NCBI GenBank assembly: GCA_934503275.1
Contig: CAKSVD010000009.1
Span: 1-64,000 of the forward strand
Direction of reading: 5' to 3'
DNA from: an uncultured Faecalibacterium sp.
GTDB taxonomy: Bacteria > Bacillota > Clostridia > Oscillospirales > Ruminococcaceae
Length of the DNA: 64,000 nucleotides
The position numbers were made by a program, and so were the translations under genes. The stretch's first letter is position 1, and every line of letters begins with the position of its first letter. Of this stretch, positions 49,636-59,384 are shown piece after piece. Under the pieces are notes generated by a model. It did not search any database. It worked only from the letters and a program-made list of their open reading frames with translations, and had not been told where the DNA came from.

Positions 49636-50994
49636 ATGGATCATTTGCAGAAGGTATTAAGCTACTTCGACCAGCAGCAGCCCCTTTGCGCAGAGCACGA
49701 CCGCATCCCCAAGGACCTTTACCGGGAGTTCGGGGTCAAGGCGGGTCTGCGCGATGAGACGGGCAAGGGCGTGCTGGCAGGCCTGACCAACATCTCGGAC
49801 ATCCGGGCGTTCCAGTATGTGGACGGGGTCAAGCACCCGGCAGACGGTCAGCTGCTATACCGCGGCTACGACGTAAAGGACCTCATCAACGGCAGCCGCG
49901 GCAGCCGCTTTGCCTTTGAGGAGGCGGGCTATCTGCTGCTGTTTGGCCAGCTGCCCACCCCGGAGCAGCTGGAGCAGTTCTGTGCGGTGCTGGGCGAGTG
50001 CCGCACCATGCCCACCAACTTTACCCGCGATGTCATTATGAAGGCGCCCAGCCACGATATCATGAACAGCATGGCGCGCAGCGTGCTGACGCTGGCCTCC
50101 TACGACCCCAAGGCGGCGGATCTGGACACCGCTAACGTGCTGCGCCAGAGCATCCAGCTGGCGGGCATCTTCCCCATGCTGGCGGTGTACAGCTACCACG
50201 CCTATAACCACTACGAAAAAGACGCCAGTATGTATATCCACCGTCCGGACCCCAGCCTTTCCACCGCAGAGAACTTTTTGCGGATGCTGCGCCCGGATAT
50301 GCAGTACACCCCGCTGGAAGCCCGCGTGCTGGACGTGGCGCTGCTGCTGCACGCCGAGCACGGCGGCGGCAACAACTCCACCTTTACCACCCGCGTGGTC
50401 ACCTCCTCCGGCACCGACACCTACTCGGCCATGGCGGCGGCGCTATGCTCCCTCAAGGGCCCGCGCCACGGCGGTGCAAACCTGATGGTCATGCACATGA
50501 TGCAGAACATCCGGGACAATCTCCACGATATCGAGGATGACGAGGAACTGGAGACCTACCTGAAAAAGCTGCTCCATGGCGAGGCCTTCGACCGCAAGGG
50601 TCTGATCTACGGCATGGGTCACGCCGTCTACTCCCTCAGCGACCCGCGCGAGGTGGTGTTCAAGGGTTATGTGGAGCAGCTTGCCCACGAAAAGGGACGG
50701 GATAAGGAACTTTCCCTCTACACCCGCATCGAGCGCATGGCACCGCAGCTTATCGCGCAGGAGCGCAAGATTTTCAAGGGCGTCAGCCCCAACGTGGACT
50801 TTTACAGCGGCTTTGTGTACGAGATGCTGGGCATCCCCATGGAACTGTACACCCCGCTGTTTGCCGTGGCGCGCGTCATGGGCTGGAGCGCCCACCGCAT
50901 CGAGGAGCTGCTCAGCGCCAACAAGATCATCCGCCCAGCCTACAAGAGCCTTGGCGGCACCCACGATTATATCCCGCGCAGCCAGCGGGCATAA
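49636..50994 (+). CDS. Citrate/2-methylcitrate synthase
   Basis: Condenses acetyl-CoA with oxaloacetate. 452 residues from the ATG at 49636; upstream in-frame codons lack a ribosome site. Catalytic residues: His in LLHAEHGGGNNST, His in GMGHAVYSLSDPRE, Asp in SPNVDFYSGFVY. Long variant typical of Clostridia. In an anaerobe it probably feeds 2-oxoglutarate and glutamate synthesis. No aconitase or isocitrate dehydrogenase gene follows. A winged-helix gene lies 15 bp downstream in the same unit. Confidence 0.94.
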   Translation: MDHLQKVLSYFDQQQPLCAEHDRIPKDLYREFGVKAGLRDETGKGVLAGLTNISDIRAFQYVDGVKHPADGQLLYRGYDVKDLINGSRGSRFAFEEAGYLLLFGQLPTPEQLEQFCAVLGECRTMPTNFTRDVIMKAPSHDIMNSMARSVLTLASYDPKAADLDTANVLRQSIQLAGIFPMLAVYSYHAYNHYEKDASMYIHRPDPSLSTAENFLRMLRPDMQYTPLEARVLDVALLLHAEHGGGNNSTFTTRVVTSSGTDTYSAMAAALCSLKGPRHGGANLMVMHMMQNIRDNLHDIEDDEELETYLKKLLHGEAFDRKGLIYGMGHAVYSLSDPREVVFKGYVEQLAHEKGRDKELSLYTRIERMAPQLIAQERKIFKGVSPNVDFYSGFVYEMLGIPMELYTPLFAVARVMGWSAHRIEELLSANKIIRPAYKSLGGTHDYIPRSQRA

Positions 50995-51009
50995 AGGGAG
51001 GGCATCAGC

Positions 51010-51462
51010 ATGGAAGAGTTGCAGCAGCATCAGGGGGAATGGTTCTTCCTCCACGAACTCAACGTGGATAAGGTGTTCAGCACCATCCAGCGGGCAGATT
51101 ATCTCATCCTGTATTATATCAAGGTGGCGCAGGAGGCAAATCCCGGCGAAAAACTCTATCTTGCCGACCTTGCCGCCGCCATGGGGGTGCAGGTGACCGA
51201 ACTTTCCAAGGGCATCGAAAAGCTGCAGGACAACGGCTTTGTGGCATGGAAGACCGACCGCGAGGCCGGGCGCACCTATGTGGAACTTTCCAGCAAGACG
51301 GTGGAACTGATGGCAGAGGAGCGGGAACTTTTGCAGCGCTGCTACCGCCGGATGCGCGCCGAACTTGGGGACGAGGAACTGCGCCGCGCCGCTGCCACCA
51401 TGCAGCGCGCTACCGCTATCCTGAAGGAAGAGCGGGAGAAGGAACTCCCCGCTGGGAAGTAA
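51010..51462 (+). CDS. MarR-like winged-helix protein co-transcribed with citrate synthase
   Basis: 150 residues. LYLADLAAAMGVQVTELSKGIEKLQDNGFV is a helix-turn-helix region (broken: LADLAAAMGVQVTELSKGI), followed by a wing AWKTDREAGRTYVELS and a helical C terminus. Begins with an acidic/Gln-rich helix. It probably regulates its own operon or acts elsewhere; no operator was identified at the citrate synthase promoter. ATG follows GGGAGGGCATCAGC. Confidence 0.8.
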   Translation: MEELQQHQGEWFFLHELNVDKVFSTIQRADYLILYYIKVAQEANPGEKLYLADLAAAMGVQVTELSKGIEKLQDNGFVAWKTDREAGRTYVELSSKTVELMAEERELLQRCYRRMRAELGDEELRRAAATMQRATAILKEEREKELPAGK

Positions 51463-51476
51463 CAGCTTTTAGAGAA

Positions 51477-51590
51477 CGATTGGGAATGCGCGCCGCGTTC
51501 GCTTTGCGCATATTGAGCGGAAAATAGAGTTTTAATTTGGGGTTCTGAAAAGCCTGCGGGCTTTTCAGAACCCCTTTTTCACGGGAGGAG
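51477..51590 (-). repeat. Covarying-hairpin repeat element, copy 6
   Basis: Minus-orientation copy. Hairpin 2 arms ATGCGC (51486-51491) and GCGCAT (51506-51511). Hairpin 1 is a perfect 16-bp stem (51539-51554 with 51559-51574), loop TGCG on the plus strand, which is CGCA in the element's own direction. Ends CTTTTTCACGGGAGGAG. Confidence 0.87.
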
Positions 51591-51642
51591 TTTGGAAACG
51601 AACTCCCTCAGGCATCCCCAAGGGGCTGCCCGGTGTAAAAAG

Positions 51643-51678
51643 AAATACCGGAGCATCCGCAGACACTCCGGTATTTTG
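51643..51678. terminator. Bidirectional terminator between the MarR-like and metallo-beta-lactamase-fold genes
   Basis: Arms AAATACCGGAG (51643-51653) and CTCCGGTATTT (51666-51676). T-rich on the minus strand (TTTCTTTTT) and weakly on the plus. Confidence 0.82.
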
Positions 51679-51689
51679 AAAGGATGGCT

Positions 51690-52805
51690 TTATTTGATGC
51701 AGCTTGCGCAGGGGGTATAGCCTGCGGCAATGGCTTCGTCATAGCTGGAAAAGAGGACTTGGTTCTTTTCCGCAGGCAGGTTGGCGCAGGTGGGCAGGTG
51801 GAACTTTTTGCTGTTCACGTTGCCGATGTAGGCCTGCTGCGCCGTGCTGGAGGACGACGGGTCGGTGGGGTTCAGCTGGCTGTCCGGCACAAAGTGCTCG
51901 GTGCCCACGGTGAAGTTCTGACCGTCGCTGCCAATGGTGATGGTGCCTTGCAGGTCGGTGCGGTAGACGTCCACCTTTGCGTCCCGCAGGATGCTCAACG
52001 TCTCCTCGTGCGGGTGGCCGTACTTGTTGCCTGTGCCGCAGGAGATGACGCCCATTTCCGGCAGTACGGCGTTCAAAAACAGGTAGCCGGTGCTGGTGCT
52101 GGAGCCGTGGTGCCCTACCTGTAAAACATCGGCCTTCAGGTTGGCGCCGCTGTTCACAAGGTCGGTCTCGGCGGTCTTTTCCATGTCGCCAGTCAGCAGA
52201 AAGCTGGTGCTGCCGTAGTCAATGCGCAGCACCAGTGAGGTGTTGTTGGTCTCGCTGTACTGCGTTACCGGGCCCAGCAGGGTAACGGTGGCACTGCCCA
52301 GCGGCCAGACGGTGCCCACGGAGGGCACCTCCAGCTGCAGACCCTGCTGCTGGGTGTACTTGACAAAATCGTTGAAGCATTTGGTGCCGCTCTCGGTCAC
52401 CGGGCTATAAGCGTGCCCCGCCGGGAACCTTGCCATTACGGCGGCAAGGCCGCCAACATGGTCCTCGTGGGCGTGGGAGCAGAACACATATTGCAGCTGC
52501 TCAACCCCCTGCTTTTGCAGGTAGGATACCACCAGACTGCCGTCGTCCACGTTGCCGCCGTCGTAGAGCATGAACTGTCCGTCACACTCCACCAGCACGC
52601 TCAGTGCCTGCCCTACATCAATGAAGTGCATCTCAAAGGGCTGGCTTGCCCCGGTGGAGGGCTTGACGATGTGTCCGCCGCTGCCGGGCAGGCTGTCACA
52701 GGCGGTAAGCCCCAGCGCCAGCACAGCGGCCAGTGCCAGCGCAGCCAGCCGCAGGAACAGGCGGCGGGGGAATAAAGTTACTTTTTCTTCTTTCCGGTTT
52801 TCCAC
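51690..52805 (-). CDS. Secreted metallo-beta-lactamase-fold lipoprotein (ComEC-like hydrolase domain)
   Basis: 371 residues. Signal peptide with lipobox LGLTAC (Cys near 36), then a metallo-beta-lactamase domain like the soluble part of ComEC/Rec2: HFIDVGQALSVLVE, the zinc motif SHAHEDHVGG, LLTGDMEKTAE and VGHHGSSTSTG. A Ser/Thr linker leads to a C-terminal metal-binding module with YIGNVNSKKFHLPTC and a final CASC, like the Ada-type zinc domain seen in secreted nucleases. Likely extracellular phosphoesterase or nuclease. The start, GTG at 52805, overlaps the preceding gene by 28 bases; the start codon is not certain. Confidence 0.88.
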   Translation of the reverse strand: MENRKEEKVTLFPRRLFLRLAALALAAVLALGLTACDSLPGSGGHIVKPSTGASQPFEMHFIDVGQALSVLVECDGQFMLYDGGNVDDGSLVVSYLQKQGVEQLQYVFCSHAHEDHVGGLAAVMARFPAGHAYSPVTESGTKCFNDFVKYTQQQGLQLEVPSVGTVWPLGSATVTLLGPVTQYSETNNTSLVLRIDYGSTSFLLTGDMEKTAETDLVNSGANLKADVLQVGHHGSSTSTGYLFLNAVLPEMGVISCGTGNKYGHPHEETLSILRDAKVDVYRTDLQGTITIGSDGQNFTVGTEHFVPDSQLNPTDPSSSSTAQQAYIGNVNSKKFHLPTCANLPAEKNQVLFSSYDEAIAAGYTPCASCIK

Positions 52806-54835
52806 GTTGCGTTCTCTTTCTGTTGATTATTTTTGGGTCTGTGGCCGGGCGCAGAGTTGGGCGCAAAGCGTGCGCCCGGGCTGGGTTGACGGCCTGCCGG
52901 GGCAGCAGTGCGGGCGTTTTTGCCGGTGCTGTGTCCCTTCTGGTTGGAATGTACGGTATAAGTGCCATCGTTGTGGATGGTCACCTCGGCGCTCTCCGCC
53001 CGGCGGGCGGTGCGCTGCACGGCGCGGCGGCCTGCGGCAGGTACCAGCAGGGGGATCAGATCCTCCCGGTGGGTCAGCCGCAAAGCCTTGACCACCTTTT
53101 CCGCGTTGCGGGGCTCGTAGTATTGCAGCAGCGCACGCTGCAGCGCCTTACCCTCGGGGGTCTTTTCCACAAACACCGGCTTGAGGGTGTAGGGGTCGAG
53201 ACCGGTATAGAACATACAGGTGCTCACAGTGCCGGGGGTGGGGTAGAAGTCCTGCACCTGCTCCGGGCGCATATGGTTCTTATAGAGGTACTCGGCCAGA
53301 TAGACCGCATCCTTCAGGGTGCTGCCCGGGTGGCTGGACATGAGGTAGGGCACCAGATACTGCTTTTTGCCCGCCTTCTTGCTCAACTCGTAGAATTTAT
53401 CCTTGAACTTATTAAAGGTCTCGATGGGCGGCTTGCCCATGTAGGCAAGGGTGTTGGGGGCGCAGTGCTCCGGGGCGACCTTCAGCTGGCCGGACACATG
53501 GTATTCTACCAGTTCCTTGAAGAAGGTATCGTCCGGGTCAGCCATCAGGTAGTCGAACCGGATGCCGCTGCGGATGAACACCTTTTTCACGCCCGGCAGT
53601 TCCCGCACCCGGCGCAGAATTTTAAGGTAGTCGCTGTGATCCACGATCATGTGGGAACAGGTGGTGGGGGCAAGGCAGTGCTTGCCGCCGGTGCACATCC
53701 CGCGCAGCATCTGCTCGCGGCAGGAGGGGAAGCGGAAGTTTGCGGTGGGGCCGCCCACATCGTGGATGTAGCCCTTAAAATCCGGCTCGTGGGTCATGCG
53801 CTCGGCTTCCTCCACGATGCTGTCGGCGCTGCGGCTGGTGACCCGCCGCCCCTGATGCAGCTGGATGGCGCAGAAGTTGCAGCCGCCGAAGCAGCCCCGG
53901 TTCTGGATGATGGAGAACTGCACCTCGCGGATGGCGGGCACGCCGCCCATGCTCTCGTAGATGGGGTGGTAGCGGCGGGTGTAAGGCAGGGCGTATACCT
54001 TGTCCAGCTCTCCGCGCACCAGCGGCTTTGCGGGGATGTTCTGCACCAGATACTTTTCGCTCTGCTTCTGCACGATGATCTGGCCGCTGACCACGTCCTG
54101 ATTATCCATCTGGATGCGGCAGGCCTTGGCGTAGGCGGTCTTATCGCTGGCAACCTTTTTAAAACCGGCGCACTCCACATACCGCTGGGGCAGATGGTCG
54201 AAATCGGTCAGGTAGCAGGTGCCGTTCACGTCCGTGATGCTTTCCACCGGCTCCCCGGCGGCCAGACGGCGGGCGATCTCCACGGTCTGGTGCTCACCCA
54301 TGCCAAAGCTGATGAGATCCGCGCCGGAGTCCTCCGCGATGCTGGGCAGCACAGTGTCCAGCCAGTAATCGTAGTGGGCAAACCGGCGCAGGCTGGCCTC
54401 CAGACCGCCCAGGATCACCGGCAGGTCGGGGTAAGCCTGCTTGGCAAGCTTGGTATACACGGTGGCGCTGCGGTCCGGGCGGGCACCGGCCTTGCCGCCG
54501 GGGGAGTATTCGTCCTCCGCGCGGGGGATCTTTGCCACAGAATAGTGGCTGACCATGCTGTCCACGTTGCCGCCGCCGATGAAAAAGCCGTATTTGGGCT
54601 TGCCGAACCGCTTGAAGTCCTCGCAGTCGGTGTAGCGGGGCTGCGCCAGCACGCCTACCTTGTAGCCCTCGGCTTCCAGCAGGCGGCTGATGATGGCAGT
54701 GCCAAAGCTGGGGTGGTCCACATAGGCGTCACCGCCCACCACCACAAAGTCCAGCTGTTCCCAGCCCCGGGCTTCCATGTCTGCCCGGCTGATGGGAAGA
54801 AATTCGGTGTAGATCTGGGGAGTAGAATGTTCCAT
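52778..54835 (-). CDS. YgiQ family radical SAM protein
   Basis: 685 residues. N-terminal UPF0313 region (LDFVVVGGDAYVDHPSFGTA) then a radical-SAM core with the cluster-binding CFGGCNFC motif (CxxxCxxC), and VGGPTANFR. The C-terminal ~70 residues are a basic, disordered tail ending in KTGKKKK. Function of YgiQ is unknown. It overlaps the downstream lipoprotein gene and lies 12 bp after ftsK, so ftsK-ygiQ-lipoprotein form one operon. Confidence 0.92.
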   Translation of the reverse strand: MEHSTPQIYTEFLPISRADMEARGWEQLDFVVVGGDAYVDHPSFGTAIISRLLEAEGYKVGVLAQPRYTDCEDFKRFGKPKYGFFIGGGNVDSMVSHYSVAKIPRAEDEYSPGGKAGARPDRSATVYTKLAKQAYPDLPVILGGLEASLRRFAHYDYWLDTVLPSIAEDSGADLISFGMGEHQTVEIARRLAAGEPVESITDVNGTCYLTDFDHLPQRYVECAGFKKVASDKTAYAKACRIQMDNQDVVSGQIIVQKQSEKYLVQNIPAKPLVRGELDKVYALPYTRRYHPIYESMGGVPAIREVQFSIIQNRGCFGGCNFCAIQLHQGRRVTSRSADSIVEEAERMTHEPDFKGYIHDVGGPTANFRFPSCREQMLRGMCTGGKHCLAPTTCSHMIVDHSDYLKILRRVRELPGVKKVFIRSGIRFDYLMADPDDTFFKELVEYHVSGQLKVAPEHCAPNTLAYMGKPPIETFNKFKDKFYELSKKAGKKQYLVPYLMSSHPGSTLKDAVYLAEYLYKNHMRPEQVQDFYPTPGTVSTCMFYTGLDPYTLKPVFVEKTPEGKALQRALLQYYEPRNAEKVVKALRLTHREDLIPLLVPAAGRRAVQRTARRAESAEVTIHNDGTYTVHSNQKGHSTGKNARTAAPAGRQPSPGARFAPNSAPGHRPKNNQQKENATWKTGKKKK

Positions 54836-54847
54836 AATGCTCCTTTA

Positions 54848-57706
54848 TTATTCCTCCGGTTGGTTCATCTGCATTTCCAGCCACTGCTGGCGGCTGATGA
54901 GCACGGCGCGGGGTTTTGCGCCCTCGTAGGGGCCAATGATGCTCTTTTGCTCCATCTCGTCCATGATGCGGGCGGCGCGGGCATAGCCCAGCTTGCAGCG
55001 GCGCTGCAACAGGCTGGTGGAGGCCTGACCGGCGTCGATGACCACATCCACGGCCTGCTTGAACATGGGGTCGGAGCCTGCGTCCTCTTCGGCGTCGGCA
55101 CCGCCGCCGCCCTTTTTGCCGTCCTGAATGGCGTGCTTTTCCATAGCCTCGATCATGGCCTCGTCGTACTGCACGGTGGCGCTGGACTTGATGAAGTCCA
55201 GCACACGGCTGATCTCCTCATCCCGCACAAAGGTGCCCTGAATACGGGTGGGCTTGGGTGCGCCCACGGGCATAAACAGCATATCGCCCTGACCCAGCAG
55301 CTTTTCTGCACCGGCACCGTCCAGAATGGTGCGGCTGTCCACCTGACTGGACACCGCAAAGGCGATGCGGCTGGGGATGTTGGCCTTGATCAGGCCGGTG
55401 ATCACGTCCACGCTGGGGCGCTGGGTGGCAACGATCAGGTGCATACCGGCGGCACGCGCCTTCTGGGCGATGCGGCAGATGGAATCCTCCACGTCCTTGC
55501 CCACCACCATCATCAGGTCGGCCAACTCGTCGATGATAATGGCGATGTAGGGCATCTTTTCCAGTCCCGGCTGCTCGGCAGCCAACTTGTTGAAGGACTT
55601 GATATCGCGCACATTGTTCTCCGCAAACAGGCGGTAGCGGCGCTCCATCTCCTGCACCGCGCTGCCCAGTGCACCGGCGGCCTTGCGGGGCTCGGTGACC
55701 ACCGGCATCAGCAGATGGGGGATGCCATTATACTCGGCAAGTTCTACCACCTTGGGGTCGATGAGCAGCAGCTTCACGTCCTCCGGGCTGGAGCGGAACA
55801 GCAGACTCATGATGATGCTGTTCACGCACACGGATTTACCGCTGCCGGTGCTGCCCGCGATGAGCAGATGGGGCATCTTGCACAGGTCGGTCACCTGCGC
55901 TACACCGGCAATGTCCTTGCCAAGGGCGATGCCCAGCGGCGAGGTCATGCGCAGAAAACTCTGGCTCTCAAAGATGCTGCGGATGGAAACGGCGGTCTTT
56001 TTGTGGTTGGGCACCTCGATGCCCACGGCAGGCTTGCCGGGGATGGGGGCTTCCATACGCACGTCCGCCACCGCAAGGTTCAGGGCGATATCGTCCGCCA
56101 GCGAGGTGATGCGGCTGATCTTCACGCCCGCCATGGGCTGCAGTTCGTACCGGGTAACAGAGGGCCCGCGGGAGATATCCAGCACCCGGGTGCGCACGCC
56201 GAAGCTTTCCAGCGTGTCCACCAGCTTCTGGGCGTTGGCCTTCAGTTCCTCCTGTGCGCCGGGGTCGCTCTCCTCCTGCGTTTTTTCAAACAGCTCGATG
56301 GGCGGGTACTGGTACTCGTAGCTGTCCACCGTCTCGGCCTCCTCGGCGGGGGCAGTGGCGGCCGCCTGCTCGGAGACAGCGGGCTTTTCCATGGCCGCTG
56401 CCACCAGCGAGTTGATGTCCTTTTCCTCCACCGGCTCGGCGGTGATGCTGATCCAGCCATCCTCGTCCGGCGCAGAGCGGAACGCCACGGCGTTCTCGGC
56501 GCTCACCCGGGGCACAGTGGGCTGGATAGGTGCAGCCTCCGGCTGCGTGGGCATCTGCGGCTGCACCACCGGCGCTGCCGGCTGGACGATGGGCGCATCA
56601 AAAGCGGGGGCGGGCTCTTCCGGCTGCACAGCGTCCTTGGCAAAGAAATCTGCCGCAGCAGTGACCACCGGGTCTGCCACGATGGGCGGCGGCGTGGGTT
56701 TGGGTGCAGGGCGCAGCGGGTCCTGCCCGAAGGTGCCGCCCGGCCCAACGATCAGCGGCTCAATGGGCTCGCTGCCGCCCTCGGAGAGAGCGGTGTGGTC
56801 GGGGCCAAGGTCTACGTCAAAGGCAGCGCGGGGATGCGCAACGCTGACCCGTACCGGGGTGATAGGCGGCGCGGCAGGCTCCGGCTGGGCAGGGGCGGCG
56901 GGTGCAGCCTCAGTTTCGGCAGCATCCGCCTCCATCTCCTGCGTTACCTTGTGCCCCCAGCGCAGCACACCGGACATCCAGTCCGGCACCCCCAGATGCA
57001 GCCCGGCGGGCTCGTCCTCTTCGTCCAGCGGCTCGTCCTCTGCTTCGTCATATTCCTCATCAATCTCCTGCTCGGCCTGCCGGATGGCGGCGCGTTCGGC
57101 GCGGCGGGCAGCGCGCTGCTCTGCAAAGGCAGTGCCGCGGGCGTGGATGCCGCCGGTGACGGCGCACAGCCAGACCCAGACCTCGGCGGGGGTGATGTCA
57201 AAAATGTACAGGCTGCCGCACAGCAAGAGCACGACCATGATGAGGTTTGCCGCCGGGCGTCCGCACAGCAAAAGCAGCATGCCGCCCAGTACAAAGCCCA
57301 TTGCGCCGCCGGAGAACCATGCGTTCACGCCGTTGGCGTAGCAGGCAGAAAGCATTTGCAGCGCCGACAGCCCCTGCGGCTGGATATCGGAAAATACGAT
57401 GACCGTGCCGCAGACAAAGACAAGCCCCAGCACCAGCTTGAGGATGCCGGACAGCAACTCCTTGCCCCGGGTGTACAAAACGGCCAGACAGCACACGGCT
57501 GCACCCAGCACAAAGCTGCCGCAGCCGAACAGCCCGAACAGCACATCATGGAGCACCCGCCATGCGGAATCGCCCTGCACAAAGGCCAGCACGATCAGCA
57601 GCAGGCCGCCGAACAGGGTGCCAAGCCCTGCCGGAAGCCGCTGCTCTGCTTTTTTACGGCGGGCAGCAGTACGCCGTGTCGTTGATTTTCGCTTTTTCGT
57701 TGCCAT
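54848..57706 (-). CDS. ftsK: DNA translocase FtsK/SpoIIIE
   Basis: 952 residues from the preferred ATG at 57706; a longer frame to 57739 starts within about 10 bases of the predicted transcript start. Basic N terminus, about four membrane helices (30-170), a long Pro/Ala/Glu-rich linker (about 200-450), then the motor with Walker [20 protein letters not shown] and [21 protein letters not shown]-terminal gamma winged helix ([17 protein letters not shown]) recognises orienting DNA sequences. It clears chromosome DNA from the septum. Confidence 0.95.
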   Translation of the reverse strand: MATKKRKSTTRRTAARRKKAEQRLPAGLGTLFGGLLLIVLAFVQGDSAWRVLHDVLFGLFGCGSFVLGAAVCCLAVLYTRGKELLSGILKLVLGLVFVCGTVIVFSDIQPQGLSALQMLSACYANGVNAWFSGGAMGFVLGGMLLLLCGRPAANLIMVVLLLCGSLYIFDITPAEVWVWLCAVTGGIHARGTAFAEQRAARRAERAAIRQAEQEIDEEYDEAEDEPLDEEDEPAGLHLGVPDWMSGVLRWGHKVTQEMEADAAETEAAPAAPAQPEPAAPPITPVRVSVAHPRAAFDVDLGPDHTALSEGGSEPIEPLIVGPGGTFGQDPLRPAPKPTPPPIVADPVVTAAADFFAKDAVQPEEPAPAFDAPIVQPAAPVVQPQMPTQPEAAPIQPTVPRVSAENAVAFRSAPDEDGWISITAEPVEEKDINSLVAAAMEKPAVSEQAAATAPAEEAETVDSYEYQYPPIELFEKTQEESDPGAQEELKANAQKLVDTLESFGVRTRVLDISRGPSVTRYELQPMAGVKISRITSLADDIALNLAVADVRMEAPIPGKPAVGIEVPNHKKTAVSIRSIFESQSFLRMTSPLGIALGKDIAGVAQVTDLCKMPHLLIAGSTGSGKSVCVNSIIMSLLFRSSPEDVKLLLIDPKVVELAEYNGIPHLLMPVVTEPRKAAGALGSAVQEMERRYRLFAENNVRDIKSFNKLAAEQPGLEKMPYIAIIIDELADLMMVVGKDVEDSICRIAQKARAAGMHLIVATQRPSVDVITGLIKANIPSRIAFAVSSQVDSRTILDGAGAEKLLGQGDMLFMPVGAPKPTRIQGTFVRDEEISRVLDFIKSSATVQYDEAMIEAMEKHAIQDGKKGGGGADAEEDAGSDPMFKQAVDVVIDAGQASTSLLQRRCKLGYARAARIMDEMEQKSIIGPYEGAKPRAVLISRQQWLEMQMNQPEE

Positions 57707-57753
57707 TCTACTCTGTTCCCCAACTTCCCATAGACACAATATTTGATTCTACT

Positions 57754-57782
57754 ATTGTACCACGCAAGGGCAAAAATGGCAA
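57754..57782 (-). promoter_or_regulatory. Promoter of the ftsK operon
   Basis: Minus-strand TTGCCA (57777-57782), 17-bp spacer, TACAAT (57754-57759). Confidence 0.82.
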
Positions 57783-57800
57783 ACCATAATGTTGTTTTTA

Positions 57801-58484
57801 TTATTCCCGCTCGATCTCCCTGTACAGCCACGCCAGCGCGTCCGAAAGCCCGCCCAGTTCGTCGATCAGCTTTTCCTTTACGGCACGGCGTCCGTCCAGT
57901 ACCGTGCCCATGTCCATCACCAGTTCTCCGGTGTGGAGCATCAGCTGGGTGTAGCGCTTTTCCGGCATACCGCTGTGGGCGGCTACAAAGCCGGTGATGC
58001 GCTGCTGCATCTGCTCGAAGCAGTGCATGGTCTGCGGGACGCCTAAGATCAACCCGGAGTGCCGCACCGGGTGCACCGTCATGGTGGCGGTGGGCACGAT
58101 AAAGCTGTGCCGTGCGCTGACCGCCAGCGGGATGCCGATGGAGTGCCCGCCGCCCAGCACCAGCGTGGCGCTGGGCTTGGAGATGCTGGCAATCAGTTCC
58201 GCCAGCGCAAGGCCGGTCTCCACATCGCCGCCCACCGTGTTCAGCAGCACCAGCAGCCCCTCGATGCGGGGGTCCTCCTGCACCGCCACCAGCTGAGGGA
58301 TGACGTGCTCATATTTGGTGGTCTTTTGCCCCTGCGGCGCTTCGGTGTGCCCTTCGATCTGACCGATGACGGTCAGGCAGTGGATGACATGACCGCCCCG
58401 GCTCAGGGTGACCGTGCCCAGATCCTCGATATCCTCTTTTTCCATCCGGTGCTGCTCGGCGGGGGTGTCTTTTGCCGTATCCAT
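57801..58484 (-). CDS. tepA: ClpP-like translocation-enhancing protein TepA
   Basis: 227 residues of the Clp-protease fold without the Clp ATPase partner. Candidate catalytic Ser in LVLGGGHSIGIPLA and His in MTVHPVRHSG. B. subtilis TepA (YmfB) helps protein secretion and lies beside spoIIIE, the same neighbourhood as here. ATG follows AAGGAGAACGCGC. The ftsK promoter lies between the two genes, so they can be expressed separately. A TATACT box near 58542 may drive it, with a CCCCGG/CCGGGG hairpin in the leader. Confidence 0.88.
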   Translation of the reverse strand: MDTAKDTPAEQHRMEKEDIEDLGTVTLSRGGHVIHCLTVIGQIEGHTEAPQGQKTTKYEHVIPQLVAVQEDPRIEGLLVLLNTVGGDVETGLALAELIASISKPSATLVLGGGHSIGIPLAVSARHSFIVPTATMTVHPVRHSGLILGVPQTMHCFEQMQQRITGFVAAHSGMPEKRYTQLMLHTGELVMDMGTVLDGRRAVKEKLIDELGGLSDALAWLYREIERE

Positions 58485-58605
58485 GCGCGTTCTCCTTCCG
58501 TAGCGGGATCTTTGTGGGGTCAGTATCCCCCGGCTGCCGGGGAAGTATACAGGAGAAAAGAAACAAAAAACTTTGTGAATTTTTTGCTTTTTTACAAATA
58601 GGTAT

Positions 58606-58633
58606 TTGACATTCGCTTATCATGCTGTATACT
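58606..58633 (+). promoter_or_regulatory. Promoter of rex-tdk
   Basis: TTGACA (58606-58611), 16-bp spacer, TATACT (58628-58633). No clean Rex operator was found. Confidence 0.82.
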
Positions 58634-58738
58634 TTAAATAATATAACAGGATAAAACGGAACATCTCTCTGCGCGCAAAGAAGCCCCTTGCATGGCGGCA
58701 GAAGCTGCAGCGCGTTGGGCAGAAAGGAGAATTTTGCT

Positions 58739-59380
58739 ATGAACACCCCCCAGAAAGCATCGATCCCTGTGATCAAGCGTCTCCCCAAATATTACCGGTA
58801 TCTGCGCTCCTTGCAGGACGACGGCATTACCAGCATCTCCTCCCGGGAACTGGCCTCTCAGATGGGCACCACCGCCTCGCAGGTGCGGCAGGACTTTAAC
58901 TGCATCGGTGACGTGAACGGCCGGCAGGGCATCGGTTACTCGGTGGAGAACTTGCTTTCCATTCTGGAAAGCCTGCTGTTCGGCAACGGTGACCTTCTGC
59001 CCACTATTTTGATCGGCTGCGGCCGCTTGGGCAAGGCTGTGAGCCGCTTTATTACCACCGACACCAACGGCTACAAGCTGATTGCTGCCTTTGACGTGGC
59101 CGAGGGTGAGGTAGGCAAGGAGATCAGCGGCATCCGCATCCGGCACATTGACGAGTTGGAAGCCTTCTGCGAGGAAAACAAGCCCAAGGTGGCGGTGCTC
59201 TGTGTACCCCGTGATGGTGCACAGCAGGTGAGCGGACGGCTGGTGGATCTGGGCATCGAGGGCTTCTGGAACTTCTCCCACTATGACCTGTCGGTGCCTT
59301 ATCCCGATGTGGTGGTGGAAAACGTCCATCTGGGCGACAGCCTGATGAGTTTGGGCTACCGTTTGCGCAATCAGGAGTGA
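58739..59380 (+). CDS. rex: Redox-sensing repressor Rex
   Basis: 213 residues from the ATG at 58739 (AAGGAGAATTTTGCT upstream). N-terminal winged helix with SSRELASQMGTTASQVRQDF, then a Rossmann domain with LIGCGRLGKAV where NADH/NAD is sensed. A domain-swapped C-terminal helix VHLGDSLMSLGYRLRNQE ends it. Rex represses fermentation and electron-transfer genes until NADH rises. tdk follows four bases after its stop. Confidence 0.96.
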   Translation: MNTPQKASIPVIKRLPKYYRYLRSLQDDGITSISSRELASQMGTTASQVRQDFNCIGDVNGRQGIGYSVENLLSILESLLFGNGDLLPTILIGCGRLGKAVSRFITTDTNGYKLIAAFDVAEGEVGKEISGIRIRHIDELEAFCEENKPKVAVLCVPRDGAQQVSGRLVDLGIEGFWNFSHYDLSVPYPDVVVENVHLGDSLMSLGYRLRNQE

Positions 59381-59384
59381 CGGC

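Noticed and set aside
52733..57685. A 1650-codon open frame on the plus strand opposite ygiQ and ftsK
   Set aside because: It mirrors the codon phase of two well-supported minus-strand genes; high GC3 removes stops on the complement. Its translation is rich in His, Gly and Ala with no recognisable domain.
58571..58610. Rex operator upstream of rex (TTTGTGAA ... TTTACAAA)
   Set aside because: The half-sites are about 10 bp apart and do not fit the usual TTGTTAA-N4-TTAACAA spacing.
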